A stretch of 64,000 nt of DNA from Agarivorans aestuarii. GTDB lineage: Bacteria; Pseudomonadota; Gammaproteobacteria; Enterobacterales; Celerinatantimonadaceae. The stretch's first letter is position 1. Every line of letters begins with the position of its first letter. Below the pieces are notes generated by a model. The model saw only the letters and a program-made list of their open reading frames with translations. It had not been told where the DNA came from and made no database searches. The translations under genes and the position numbers were made by a program. Of this stretch, positions 10,003 through 18,649 are shown in pieces. The DNA is taken from positions 1,310,501 to 1,374,500 of the forward strand of contig NZ_AP023033.1 in assembly GCF_019670125.1 (NCBI RefSeq), in the 5' to 3' direction.

Positions 10003-10494
10003 ATGTCTATGCAAGTAAACTCCAACTCGATGTATGCTTATTCTCCTAGAGCTACATCCGCTTCAACTGCTATTTCTAGTACCTCAAATACGCCAAGTTA
10101 TGGCGATATTGTTGATGAAATTTCAAATGAATATGACCAACTGACGCCAGAAGAGCAACGCAACGCTCGCTTATATGTTGGCGGAGAAATTGAAAACTAT
10201 CAGCAAAAGCAGCAAGCTGAGGTAGATTCTAAGCGCAACACCGTGGTTGGTGTGTCTGCTGTCAATCATCAGCAAAACCTATTAGATATTTACTATACCA
10301 GCTCGACAGGAAACGAAAGTAAAGGCAGTGAGAGTAACCCTGTTAGTTACAAAGCCCTTGAAAGTATTAATAGTAATCTTGAACAACAAAAACAAGTTAA
10401 CCAGCAGTTGGCGATTGCAGAATTCTATGCCAAGTATGGAGGCGGTTCAGATGCGCAACCAGAACCCTATCAGCCAGTTTCTCTTGCGGTATAG
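10003..10494 (+). CDS. Hypothetical protein, Ser/Gln/Asn-rich, 163 residues
   Basis: No family is recognised. The first 35 residues are low-complexity Ser/Thr/Asn (SPRATSASTAISSTSNTPS). A more structured part follows, YGDIVDEISNEYDQLTPEEQRNARLYVGGEIENYQ, and then a Gln-rich helical tail (NSNLEQQKQVNQQLAIAEFYAKYGG). There is no signal peptide or membrane segment and no Cys, so the protein is probably cytoplasmic. The ATG has AGAGGTGG at 9991-9998. It is bounded by its own putative promoter and a symmetrical terminator, so it is a single-gene unit. The reading frame is clean with good codon use and is judged a real gene of unknown role. Confidence 0.75.
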   Translation: MSMQVNSNSMYAYSPRATSASTAISSTSNTPSYGDIVDEISNEYDQLTPEEQRNARLYVGGEIENYQQKQQAEVDSKRNTVVGVSAVNHQQNLLDIYYTSSTGNESKGSESNPVSYKALESINSNLEQQKQVNQQLAIAEFYAKYGGGSDAQPEPYQPVSLAV

Positions 10495-10498
10495 ACAT

Positions 10499-10526
10499 AA
10501 AAAAAGCGGCTAATGCCGCTTTTTTT
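10499..10526. terminator. Bidirectional intrinsic terminator between convergent genes
   Basis: An A7 tract, the stem GCGGC/GCCGC with a TAAT loop, and a T7 tract form a fully symmetrical terminator. It serves the 163-residue gene on plus and yhbY on minus; the yhbY stop codon overlaps its edge. Confidence 0.88.
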
Positions 10527-10821
10527 ATTTTCGTGGTAACTCGATTTTCTTATCTTCGCTAGGACGATAGATAATTAATATATGGCCAATTACTTGAACC
10601 TTTACCGCTGAAACCTTATCAACAATGGTATCGGCAATCAGCTGCTTCATTTCACGATCATCGGTAGCAATTTTCACCTTAATCAGTTCATGGTGAGCAA
10701 TCGCCACTTCTATCTCTGCCAAAATTCCTTCGGTCAATCCATTTGAGCCAAGCATTACCACTGGCTTTAGGTTATGAGCCAAGGATTTCAGGTGCTGTTT
10801 TTGTTTGTTGGTTAGTTGCAT
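10525..10821 (-). CDS. yhbY: CRS1/YhbY-domain RNA-binding ribosome assembly protein
   Basis: This 98-residue protein is one CRM/YhbY domain, known to associate with pre-50S ribosomal particles. It opens with LTNKQKQHLKSLAHNLKPVVMLGSNGLTEG, which contains the conserved GxxG-type loop (LGSNGLTEG, about residues 23-31), followed by the ELIKVKIA strand. It is divergent from rlmE, another 50S assembly factor, with 114 bp between starts; this arrangement is conserved in gammaproteobacteria. ATG start. Confidence 0.95.
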   Translation of the reverse strand: MQLTNKQKQHLKSLAHNLKPVVMLGSNGLTEGILAEIEVAIAHHELIKVKIATDDREMKQLIADTIVDKVSAVKVQVIGHILIIYRPSEDKKIELPRK

Positions 10822-10935
10822 GAAACTTTCTGCTTACTCGGGGTTGAAAAAAGCACATTCTAGCGCCATCTAATCACTAATACTATTTTATAATCATGAT
10901 ACCGTGCGGTTTTGTAACTATAGTGGAAACTATTT

Positions 10936-11565
10936 GTGACCAATAAAAAACATACTGCCAGCTCTAAACGCTGGTTAACTGAACATTTTGATGACCACTA
11001 TGTGCAAAAAGCCCAAAAGCTTGGCTTGCGTTCAAGAGCGGTATTTAAAATTGAAGAAATTCAAAATAAAGATAAGTTACTCAAACCAGGCATGACTGTC
11101 GTAGACCTTGGTGCTGCTCCTGGTGGATGGTCGCAATACTGCGTCGAGCAAGTTGGTTTAGATGGGCACGTCATCGCTTGTGACATTCTACCAATGGACC
11201 CTATTGCCGGAGTTGACTTTCTTTGTGGTGATTTTCGCGAAGAAGAAGTGCTAAATGCTTTACTTGAGCGAGTGGGTGAAAAGAAAGTTGATGTTGTACT
11301 GTCTGATATGGCACCAAACATGAGTGGTAACAATAATGTTGACCAATCACGTGCAATGTATTTAGTTGAACTAGCATTAGATATGTGTCGTGAAGTATTA
11401 GCACCAAAAGGCAGTTTTGCGGTTAAGGTATTTCAAGGCGAAGGCTTTGATCAATATCTGCAGCAAGTACGTTCTATGTTTACCAGTGTGAAAACTCGTA
11501 AGCCAGATTCTTCTAGGGCTCGCTCTCGAGAAGTCTATATAGTGGCTAGTGGCTTTAAACTATAG
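10936..11565 (+). CDS. rlmE: 23S rRNA U2552 2'-O-ribose methyltransferase
   Basis: RlmE (RrmJ/FtsJ) methylates U2552 in the A loop of 23S rRNA, a late 50S assembly step. The 209 residues carry the SAM-binding motif [12 protein letters not shown] and the K-D-K-E catalytic tetrad pattern, with Lys38 in RAVFKIEEI, Asp in [10 protein letters not shown], Lys in [10 protein letters not shown] and Glu in [11 protein letters not shown] start. Its 3' end lies 49 nt before the ftsH start, matching the classical rlmE-ftsH heat-shock operon. Confidence 0.97.
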   Translation: MTNKKHTASSKRWLTEHFDDHYVQKAQKLGLRSRAVFKIEEIQNKDKLLKPGMTVVDLGAAPGGWSQYCVEQVGLDGHVIACDILPMDPIAGVDFLCGDFREEEVLNALLERVGEKKVDVVLSDMAPNMSGNNNVDQSRAMYLVELALDMCREVLAPKGSFAVKVFQGEGFDQYLQQVRSMFTSVKTRKPDSSRARSREVYIVASGFKL

Positions 11566-11614
11566 TACGCTAGATAATAATTCTTATTTAAAAATAACCG
11601 GTGAGGTTTTCGTC

Positions 11615-13558
11615 TTGAGTGACATGGCAAAAAATCTGATTCTGTGGCTGGTAATAGCTGTGGTTTTGATGTCTGTATTCCAAAGCTTTAGCCCTGATTC
11701 AAGCAGTGGTCGGCAAATGGACTATTCCACCTTTGTAAAGGAAGTGAATCAAGAACAGATCCGCGAAGTGCGTATTAGTGGGCAAGATGTTAAAGGCATC
11801 AAGCGTACTGGTGAGCAATTTAGCACTATTATTCCCTTGCACGATAAAGACCTACTTAATGATCTTATCAACCACAATGTAAAGGTATTGGGTGAGCAAC
11901 CAGAAGAGCAGGGGCTATTAACCTCTATCTTCATTTCTTGGTTCCCGATGCTATTGCTAATCGGTGTATGGATATTCTTCATGCGTCAAATGCAAGGCGG
12001 TGGTGGTAAAGGCGCGATGTCTTTTGGTAAGAGTAAAGCACGCTTAATGAGCGAAGACCAAATTAAAACCACTTTTGCTGACGTAGCAGGTTGTGATGAA
12101 GCTAAAGAAGAAGTAGGTGAATTAGTAGATTACTTACGTGACCCTACCCGATTCCAAAAGCTTGGCGGCAAAATTCCAACTGGCGTATTAATGGTTGGTC
12201 CTCCAGGTACTGGTAAAACGCTGTTGGCTAAAGCCATTGCTGGAGAAGCAAAAGTACCATTCTTTACTATTTCTGGTTCAGACTTCGTAGAAATGTTCGT
12301 GGGTGTTGGTGCATCGCGTGTACGTGACATGTTCGAACAAGCTAAGAAATCAGCACCATGTATTATCTTTATTGATGAAATTGATGCCGTAGGTCGCCAA
12401 CGTGGCGCGGGTTTAGGTGGTGGACACGATGAGCGTGAACAAACCTTAAATCAAATGCTGGTTGAAATGGACGGGTTTGAAGGTAACGAAGGTATTATTG
12501 TTATTGCTGCCACTAACCGCCCTGATGTATTAGACCCTGCATTGCTGCGTCCTGGACGTTTTGACCGCCAAGTTACGGTTGGCCTTCCAGACATTCGTGG
12601 CCGAGAGCAAATCCTTAAAGTACACATGCGTAAAGTTCCTTTAGGTGATGGTGTAGATGCGGGCGTAATCGCACGTGGTACGCCAGGCTTCTCTGGAGCT
12701 GACTTAGCTAACTTGGTGAACGAAGCTGCCTTGTTTGCTGCTCGCGGTAGCAAGCGCACCGTTTCGATGGAAGAATTTGAAAAAGCTAAAGACAAGATCA
12801 TGATGGGCGCTGAGCGTAAATCGATGGTTATGACCGAAGCTGAAAAAGAGATGACTGCTTACCACGAAGCAGGTCATGCAATTGTAGGTCGTTTAGTACC
12901 AGAGCATGATCCTGTATATAAAGTGAGTATTATTCCGCGTGGTCGCGCTTTAGGTGTAACAATGTACTTGCCTGAGCAAGACAGAGTGAGCCATAGCAAA
13001 CAGCATTTAGAAAGCATGATCTCTAGCTTGTACGGTGGGCGCTTAGCTGAGCGTATTATCTACGGTGATGAGAAAGTATCGACCGGTGCTAGCAATGATA
13101 TTGAGCGAGCAACTGAAATTGCCCGTAAGATGGTTACACAATGGGGTCTTTCAGAGTCTATGGGGCCGCTGCTTTATGCTGATGAAGAAGGTGAAGTATT
13201 CTTAGGACGAAGTGCTGCTAAAACCAAGCATATGTCTGATGATACCGCTAAGGCCATTGACTTAGAGATTCGCTCAGTCATCGATCGCAACTATCAGCGC
13301 GCTGAATCGTTGTTGACCGAAAACATGGATATTCTTCATACCATGAAAGATGCGTTAATGAAGTACGAAACCATTGATGCTCGACAGATAGATGATTTAA
13401 TGGAGCGTAAAACTCCTCGTCCACCGGCTGATTGGGATGATTCAGACAAGCCAACACCACCTGAATCTAATGACAAAGGTGATGAAGCTAAAGCTGACGC
13501 CGCAAAAACTGATGCACCTGAGCCACCTAAAACCATAGGTGAAGATCCTGCTCAGTAA
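11615..13558 (+). CDS. ftsH: ATP-dependent zinc metalloprotease FtsH
   Basis: FtsH is an inner-membrane AAA+ protease that removes unassembled membrane proteins and regulators such as LpxC and sigma-32 in E. coli. Two membrane segments (about 7-23 and 100-120) flank a periplasmic domain. Walker A GPPGTGKT is at about 195-202, Walker B IIFIDEID follows, then the second region of homology with [17 protein letters not shown], and the zinc site HEAGH at 417-421. The TTG start is preferred over ATG at 11624: GGTGAGG stands 8 nt upstream and the E. coli protein begins with the same [11 protein letters not shown]. The acidic, Pro-rich tail (last 45 residues) is variable in the family. 647 residues. 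Confidence 0.98.
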   Translation: MSDMAKNLILWLVIAVVLMSVFQSFSPDSSSGRQMDYSTFVKEVNQEQIREVRISGQDVKGIKRTGEQFSTIIPLHDKDLLNDLINHNVKVLGEQPEEQGLLTSIFISWFPMLLLIGVWIFFMRQMQGGGGKGAMSFGKSKARLMSEDQIKTTFADVAGCDEAKEEVGELVDYLRDPTRFQKLGGKIPTGVLMVGPPGTGKTLLAKAIAGEAKVPFFTISGSDFVEMFVGVGASRVRDMFEQAKKSAPCIIFIDEIDAVGRQRGAGLGGGHDEREQTLNQMLVEMDGFEGNEGIIVIAATNRPDVLDPALLRPGRFDRQVTVGLPDIRGREQILKVHMRKVPLGDGVDAGVIARGTPGFSGADLANLVNEAALFAARGSKRTVSMEEFEKAKDKIMMGAERKSMVMTEAEKEMTAYHEAGHAIVGRLVPEHDPVYKVSIIPRGRALGVTMYLPEQDRVSHSKQHLESMISSLYGGRLAERIIYGDEKVSTGASNDIERATEIARKMVTQWGLSESMGPLLYADEEGEVFLGRSAAKTKHMSDDTAKAIDLEIRSVIDRNYQRAESLLTENMDILHTMKDALMKYETIDARQIDDLMERKTPRPPADWDDSDKPTPPESNDKGDEAKADAAKTDAPEPPKTIGEDPAQ

Positions 13559-13577
13559 GGCTTAAATTAAGTTGTTA

Positions 13578-13606
13578 GCCCTGTAAGTCGCTTACAGGGC
13601 TTTTTT
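13578..13606 (+). terminator. Intrinsic terminator of ftsH
   Basis: A 10-bp perfect stem GCCCTGTAAG/CTTACAGGGC with a 3-nt loop is followed by T6. folP starts only 14 nt after it, so some read-through or a separate promoter is needed for folP-glmM. Confidence 0.9.
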
Positions 13607-13620
13607 GTAAGTAAAGAAAA

Positions 13621-14451
13621 ATGACTATTGCACTCAATATTGGTCCTCATCAATTCAAACGCCCGGTGATTATGGGCATTCTTAACGTTACTCCAGACTC
13701 CTTCTCAGACGGGGGGGCTTATGTTTCTCATGAGCAAGCGCTAACGCGAGTAGAACAAATGTTAAAAGAAGGCGCAGACATTATTGACGTGGGTGGGGAG
13801 TCAACTCGTCCAGGTGCTGCTGATGTAGCGTTAGCAGAGGAGTTGCAGCGAACAATTGGTATTATTAAAGCCATCAAACAGCGCTTTGGTTGTTTGGTTT
13901 CAATCGATACCAATAAAGCCGAAGTTATGCAGCAGGCGGTTGAAGCCGGTGCAGACATCATAAATGATGTCTGTGCCTTAACTAATCCTGGAACCATAGA
14001 GGTAGTAGCCAAATCTGGGCTTCCAGTATGTATAATGCACATGCAGGGCAAACCAAGAAGTATGCAGGCTAACCCTCAATACCAAGATGTAGTGAGAGAA
14101 GTAATTACTTACTTAAAGCAACGAGTTGAGAGCTGTGTGGCGGCAGGTATTGCTGAATCGAATATAATAGTTGACCCTGGTTTCGGTTTTGGTAAAACTC
14201 TTGACCACAATTTTCAGTTGTTAGCTCAGTTAAGTGAGTTTAAGCAACTTGGCTTGCCTATTTTGGCAGGTGTTTCCCGTAAGAGTATGTTTGGTAAGTT
14301 ACTAGGCAAGTCGACAGATTACCTAGTGGCAGCAAGTATTACTGGGGCGGTGTTAGCCGCACAGCAGGGAGCGCACATATTTCGCGTGCATGACGTTCAA
14401 GAAACGGCAGACGCGCTAAAGGTTTATTCAAAAGTACAGATGAGTAAGTAA
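13621..14451 (+). CDS. folP: Dihydropteroate synthase
   Basis: FolP joins 4-aminobenzoate to 6-hydroxymethyl-dihydropterin diphosphate in folate synthesis and is the sulfonamide target. The 276-residue TIM barrel shows the family signatures [16 protein letters not shown] (about 18-33) and [11 protein letters not shown] (about 57-67), plus [15 protein letters not shown] and the pterin-site SRKSMFG region. ATG start with only a weak purine-rich leader. The stop codon overlaps the glmM ATG (TAATG), so the two are translationally coupled, as in many gammaproteobacteria. Confidence 0.97.
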   Translation: MTIALNIGPHQFKRPVIMGILNVTPDSFSDGGAYVSHEQALTRVEQMLKEGADIIDVGGESTRPGAADVALAEELQRTIGIIKAIKQRFGCLVSIDTNKAEVMQQAVEAGADIINDVCALTNPGTIEVVAKSGLPVCIMHMQGKPRSMQANPQYQDVVREVITYLKQRVESCVAAGIAESNIIVDPGFGFGKTLDHNFQLLAQLSEFKQLGLPILAGVSRKSMFGKLLGKSTDYLVAASITGAVLAAQQGAHIFRVHDVQETADALKVYSKVQMSK

Positions 14452-15788
14452 TGACAAGACGATATTTTGGCACAGATGGTGTTCGCGGTAAGGTGGGTGA
14501 GTACCCAATTACCCCTGAATTCGCTTTAAAACTAGGATGGGCAGCCGGTAAGGTCTTGTCGAGCAAGGGAACACGTAAAGTACTAATTGGTAAAGATACC
14601 CGAATCTCTGGCTATATGCTGGAATCTGCTCTAGAAGCTGGCCTTTCTGCCGCGGGTGTTCAAGCAAGCTTTGTAGGTCCTATGCCTACACCAGCAGTTG
14701 CTTACTTAACTCGTACTTTTAGGGCTGAAGCGGGCATTGTGATTAGTGCTTCTCATAACCCTTACTACGACAATGGTATTAAGTTTTTCTCTGCTAATGG
14801 CACTAAGTTACCCGATGAAGTGGAGTTAGCGATTGAAGCTGAGTTGGATAACCCAATGACCTGTGTCGATTCGGCTGCGTTAGGTAAAGCTCGCCGTATC
14901 GAAGATGCAGCGGGCCGCTATATTGAGTTCTGTAAAAGTACTTTTCCGAATAAATACAACTTATCAGGCCTTAAGATTGTAGTGGATTGCGCACACGGTG
15001 CTACTTACCACATTGCACCAAAGGTGTTTAGCGAGTTGGGCGCCGAAGTTATTGCTATTGGTAATAAGCCAGACGGTCTAAATATTAACGAGAAGTGCGG
15101 TGCTACCGATACTGGCTTATTGGCCGAACAGGTATTAGAGTATCAGGCTGATCTTGGTATCGCCCTTGATGGCGACGGCGACCGGGTGATGATGATTGAC
15201 CAGCACGGCGTGCAAGTTGATGGCGACGAAATTCTTTACATCCTAGCTAAAGACGCCAAGTTAAGTCACCACTTAAGTGGCGGGGTAGTGGGTACTCTCA
15301 TGAGCAACTTGGCTCTAGAGCAAGCCTTTGCCGAAATGGATATTCCATTTAGTCGCGCTAATGTGGGTGACCGTTACGTTATGGAGCAATTATCTGAGCG
15401 TGGCTGGACTTATGGCGGCGAGAACTCCGGTCATATTATTTGCTTGGGTCATACCACGACAGGTGATGGTATCGTTGCAGCACTGCAGGTTCTAGCTGCT
15501 ATGTTGGCACAAAAACAGAGTTTGCGAGGTCTACTAAGTGATTTAACGCTTTATCCTCAATTACTGGTCAATGTGCGCTTTAAAGGTGATAGCGATCCAT
15601 TAAGCAGTGACTTAGTGAAAAAAGCTCAAGCTAAAGCCGAGAATCAACTAGGTGACTCTGGCCGAGTATTGCTACGCAAATCAGGTACAGAGCCTTTGTT
15701 ACGGGTAATGGTTGAAGGGGCAGATTCTGCTCTAGTAGAACAATGCGCTAACGATATCGCTGATGCTGTAAGAGCTGCTTGCAACTAA
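14451..15788 (+). CDS. glmM: Phosphoglucosamine mutase
   Basis: GlmM converts glucosamine-6-phosphate to glucosamine-1-phosphate for UDP-GlcNAc, hence peptidoglycan and LPS. The 445 residues begin with [11 protein letters not shown], carry the phosphoserine loop [12 protein letters not shown] (Ser101), the metal loop DGDGDRV, the sugar-binding GGENSGHI and the phosphate-binding [12 protein letters not shown] near the C-terminus. The start overlaps the folP stop by one base. 159 nt separate it from secG. Confidence 0.98.
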   Translation: MTRRYFGTDGVRGKVGEYPITPEFALKLGWAAGKVLSSKGTRKVLIGKDTRISGYMLESALEAGLSAAGVQASFVGPMPTPAVAYLTRTFRAEAGIVISASHNPYYDNGIKFFSANGTKLPDEVELAIEAELDNPMTCVDSAALGKARRIEDAAGRYIEFCKSTFPNKYNLSGLKIVVDCAHGATYHIAPKVFSELGAEVIAIGNKPDGLNINEKCGATDTGLLAEQVLEYQADLGIALDGDGDRVMMIDQHGVQVDGDEILYILAKDAKLSHHLSGGVVGTLMSNLALEQAFAEMDIPFSRANVGDRYVMEQLSERGWTYGGENSGHIICLGHTTTGDGIVAALQVLAAMLAQKQSLRGLLSDLTLYPQLLVNVRFKGDSDPLSSDLVKKAQAKAENQLGDSGRVLLRKSGTEPLLRVMVEGADSALVEQCANDIADAVRAACN

Positions 15789-15947
15789 AGCGAACAATAA
15801 TTAAACGGTTGAACACAGAGTAGAAGTTTTTTGAGCTTGGCGCTTGTATTAGTAGCGGAGGTTCGCTAATATTCGCCCGCTTTGGTGACTTGTGTTTCAC
15901 TAAATGACGGTCGGAATGAAGACCGACCCACACTTAGGTGAAAGAGA

Positions 15948-16292
15948 ATGTACGAAATTTTATTAGTAGTTTATTTAGTTATTGCACTGGCTTTGATTGG
16001 TCTAGTGTTAATTCAGCAAGGCAAGGGTGCTGATATGGGCGCATCTTTTGGCTCTGGCGCATCTAACACAGTATTTGGTTCTTCTGGTTCAAGTAACTTC
16101 TTAACTAGAGCAACCGCTATTTGTGCAACGTTGTTTATTGTAATCAGCTTGGTGTTAGGCAACCTTTCAGCCAAACAAACCCAACAAGTTGATGAATGGA
16201 GCGATTTGTCACAGCCTGCTGCTGAACAAGTGCTTCAAGATGCTGATGTTCCAGCATCACCAGCAAACCCTGGTAGCGACGTACCAAACTAA
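15948..16292 (+). CDS. secG: Protein-export membrane protein SecG
   Basis: SecG is the small subunit of the SecYEG translocon. The 114 residues show two membrane segments (about 2-21 and 52-72) separated by the conserved QQGKGADMGASFGSGASNTVFGSSGSS loop, then a cytoplasmic hydrophilic tail. ATG with GAAAGAG 4-10 nt upstream. tRNA-Leu begins 5 nt after the stop, so secG and the tRNA share a transcript, an arrangement also found in E. coli. The usual tpiA of Shewanella-type loci is absent from the glmM-secG gap, which holds only a small inverted repeat near 15908-15929. Confidence 0.96.
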   Translation: MYEILLVVYLVIALALIGLVLIQQGKGADMGASFGSGASNTVFGSSGSSNFLTRATAICATLFIVISLVLGNLSAKQTQQVDEWSDLSQPAAEQVLQDADVPASPANPGSDVPN

Positions 16293-16297
16293 TTTTA

Positions 16298-16383
16298 GCC
16301 GAGGTGGTGGAATTGGTAGACACGCTATCTTGAGGGGGTAGTGTCCTATGGACGTGCGGGTTCAAGTCCCGCTCTCGGCACCA
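16298..16383 (+). tRNA. leuU: tRNA-Leu (anticodon GAG), CCA encoded
   Basis: This 86-nt type II tRNA has an acceptor GCCGAGG/CTCGGC with discriminator A and encoded CCA. The anticodon loop TTGAGGG sits on the stem CTATC/GGTAG, giving GAG. A long variable arm and the T loop GTTCAAGTC follow. It lies 5 nt after secG and 53 nt before the initiator tRNA. Confidence 0.96.
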
Positions 16384-16393
16384 ATAGTTATTT

Positions 16394-16422
16394 TTGCATC
16401 CTGTCAGAGTGATTGATATAAT
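16394..16422 (+). promoter_or_regulatory. Promoter of tRNA-fMet / rimP-nusA-infB operon
   Basis: TTGCAT (16394-16399), a 17-bp spacer and a consensus TATAAT (16417-16422) lie 14 nt before the tRNA. This would drive the metY-led operon in addition to read-through from secG. Confidence 0.75.
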
Positions 16423-16436
16423 CCTCGGCAATCGGA

Positions 16437-16513
<77 letters not shown>

Positions 16514-16562
16514 ACTATCAAATACTTAGGTAGACGATAGTGTTAAAGGCTCAGAAATTTTA

Positions 16563-16587
16563 AAGCCCCGCTTCATCGGGGCTTTTT
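16563..16587 (+). terminator. First intrinsic terminator in the rimP leader
   Basis: The 8-bp stem AAGCCCCG/CGGGGCTT with a 6-nt loop is followed by T's, 49 nt after the tRNA-fMet. Since rimP has no obvious separate promoter, this terminator probably allows partial read-through. Confidence 0.8.
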
Positions 16588-16621
16588 GTTATTTTCTCGC
16601 CGCACCTTAGGTGCTAGAACT

Positions 16622-16641
16622 GGGCTTTACGCCCTTTTTTT
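16622..16641 (+). terminator. Second, weaker terminator-like hairpin in the rimP leader
   Basis: GGGC/GCCC with a 5-nt loop and T7 immediately precede the rimP ribosome-binding site. Two successive terminator-like hairpins between metY and rimP recall the attenuated E. coli metY-nusA operon. Confidence 0.55.
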
Positions 16642-16658
16642 GTTTCTGGAGGGGAACC

Positions 16659-17117
16659 TTGGCAACTGTAGAACAACGACTAACTGATATGCTTACACCA
16701 GCGGTTGAAGCGCTGGGCTTTGAGCTCTTAGGTATCGAATATGTTAGTGCTGGCAAGCACTCTATCGTGCGTCTGTTTATTGACCACGAAAACGGCATTA
16801 ATGTCGACAATTGCGCCGACGTAAGTCGACAAGCTAGCGCTATTTTGGATGTTGAAGATCCAATTAGTACTGAGTACAACCTTGAGGTGTCATCTCCTGG
16901 TTTAGAACGCCCTCTTTTTAAAGCGGAACATTATCAACGTTTTATTGGTGAGATTGCTTTTTTACAGGTACGTATGCCTGTAAACAATCGCCGTAAATGG
17001 CAGGGTGAAATTATTGCTGTTGAAGACGACACTGTCGTATTAGCAGTAGACAATGAACAACATCGGATCGCGCTAGGTAACGTTCAGAAAGCGCATCTGG
17101 TTCCCCAGTTTGACTAA
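16659..17117 (+). CDS. rimP: Ribosome maturation factor RimP
   Basis: RimP assists 30S subunit maturation. The 152 residues match the family: an N-terminal alpha/beta domain with [14 protein letters not shown], then [19 protein letters not shown] and the hallmark [14 protein letters not shown], then an Sm-like C-terminal domain with NRRKWQGEI. The frame is open further upstream, but TTG at 16659 is chosen because GGAGGGG stands 4 nt before it and [11 protein letters not shown] aligns with family N-termini; upstream codons lie in the terminator hairpin. nusA follows after 12 nt. Confidence 0.96.
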   Translation: MATVEQRLTDMLTPAVEALGFELLGIEYVSAGKHSIVRLFIDHENGINVDNCADVSRQASAILDVEDPISTEYNLEVSSPGLERPLFKAEHYQRFIGEIAFLQVRMPVNNRRKWQGEIIAVEDDTVVLAVDNEQHRIALGNVQKAHLVPQFD

Positions 17118-17129
17118 AGAGGGTCAGGA

Positions 17130-18626
17130 ATGAACAAAGAAGTCTTGTTGGTTGTTGATGCGGTATCGAATGAGAAAGCTCTACCGCGTGAAAAAATCTT
17201 TGAAGCTATGGAAATTGCTTTAGCAACGGCAACCAAGAAAAAATATGAAGGTGATATTGAAGTTCGCGTTGATATCGACCGTAAAGACGGTAGTTTCGAC
17301 ACCTTCCGTCGCTGGATGGTAGTGGAAAATCAAGAAGCAATTGAAAACCCATACCGCGAAATTACTCTAGAAGCAGCCCAATACGAAGAGCCAGAAACTG
17401 AGCTTGGTGATTACGTTGAAGAGCAAATTGAGTCAGTAGTGTTTGACCGCATTACTACGCAAACCGCTAAGCAAGTTATTGTACAAAAAGTACGTGAAGC
17501 AGAGCGTGCACAAGTTGTTGAACAATACTTCGACCAAGTGAATGAATTGGTAACCGGCGTTGTTAAAAAGGTAAGTCGTGAGAATATTATTGTTGATCTA
17601 GGTAACAATGCAGAAGCGGTTATTCACCGAGAAGAATCTCTTCCGCGTGAAGCCTTCCGCCCTGGCGATCGTGTTCGTGGTTTGTTATATGAAGTAAAAC
17701 CTGAAGCGCGTGGCGCTCAGTTATTCATGAGCCGCACACGCCCTGAAATGCTGATCGAACTGTTCCGCATCGAAGTGCCAGAAATTGCTGAAGAGATGAT
17801 TGATCTTAAAGCAGCTGCTCGCGACCCAGGTTCTCGCGCTAAAATTGCCGTTAAAAGCAACGACCGCCGAATCGACCCTGTAGGTGCTTGTGTTGGCATG
17901 CGAGGTGCGCGTGTTCAAGCCGTTTCAGGTGAGCTTGATAACGAACGTGTAGACATTGTGTTGTGGGACGATAACCCAGCGCAGTTTGCGATTAACGCAA
18001 TGGCGCCAGCTGAAGTGGCTTCAATCATCGTTGATGAAGATAGCCACTCTATGGATATTGCTGTAGAAGCCGACAACCTTGCTCAAGCAATTGGTCGTAA
18101 CGGTCAAAACGTACGTCTTGCTTCTCAACTTACCGGTTGGGAACTAAACGTAATGACCGTTGAAGATGCTAACAACAAGCATCAGGCTGAAGCTCAAAAA
18201 GCTATCGATACCTTTGTTAAGTACTTAGATATCGATGAAGAGTTTTCAACCGTTCTTGCTGAAGAAGGTTTCACTTCATTAGAGGAAATCGCCTACGTAC
18301 CAGTAAGCGAACTACTAAGCATTGATGGCCTAGACGAAGACACCGTTAATGAGCTGCGTGAGCGTGCTAAAGCGGCACTAGTAACAGAAGCGCTAGCTAA
18401 AGAGGAGTCTTTAGATAATGCTGAGCCTAGTGAAGAGCTACTTGCCCTAGAAGGTATGGAGCGCCACTTAGCGTTTGTACTGGCAAGCAAAGGCGTGATT
18501 AGCTTAGAGGATCTTGCTGAGCAAGGCATCGACGAGCTAGAAGATATTGAAGAATTGTCGGAAGAAAAAGCCGGCGAACTGATTATGGCCGCCAGACAGA
18601 TTTGCTGGTTTGGCGACGAAGAATAA
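17130..18626 (+). CDS. nusA: Transcription termination/antitermination factor NusA
   Basis: NusA binds RNA polymerase and nascent RNA, promoting pausing and both termination and antitermination. The 498 residues show the N-terminal RNAP-binding domain (about 1-125), an S1 domain (about 135-200, with [18 protein letters not shown]), KH domains (about 200-345, with [14 protein letters not shown] and [12 protein letters not shown]), and two acidic C-terminal repeats (about 365-495) ending in CWFGDEE. ATG, with AGGA 2-5 nt upstream in GGTCAGGA. Central gene of the rimP-nusA-infB operon. Confidence 0.98.
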   Translation: MNKEVLLVVDAVSNEKALPREKIFEAMEIALATATKKKYEGDIEVRVDIDRKDGSFDTFRRWMVVENQEAIENPYREITLEAAQYEEPETELGDYVEEQIESVVFDRITTQTAKQVIVQKVREAERAQVVEQYFDQVNELVTGVVKKVSRENIIVDLGNNAEAVIHREESLPREAFRPGDRVRGLLYEVKPEARGAQLFMSRTRPEMLIELFRIEVPEIAEEMIDLKAAARDPGSRAKIAVKSNDRRIDPVGACVGMRGARVQAVSGELDNERVDIVLWDDNPAQFAINAMAPAEVASIIVDEDSHSMDIAVEADNLAQAIGRNGQNVRLASQLTGWELNVMTVEDANNKHQAEAQKAIDTFVKYLDIDEEFSTVLAEEGFTSLEEIAYVPVSELLSIDGLDEDTVNELRERAKAALVTEALAKEESLDNAEPSEELLALEGMERHLAFVLASKGVISLEDLAEQGIDELEDIEELSEEKAGELIMAARQICWFGDEE

Positions 18627-18649
18627 GGTCGACGGAGGACAATAGCCCG

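Noticed and set aside
15789-15947. Possible tpiA remnant between glmM and secG
   Set aside because: The gap was read in several frames for triose-phosphate isomerase motifs and none were found; only a 6-bp inverted repeat is visible.
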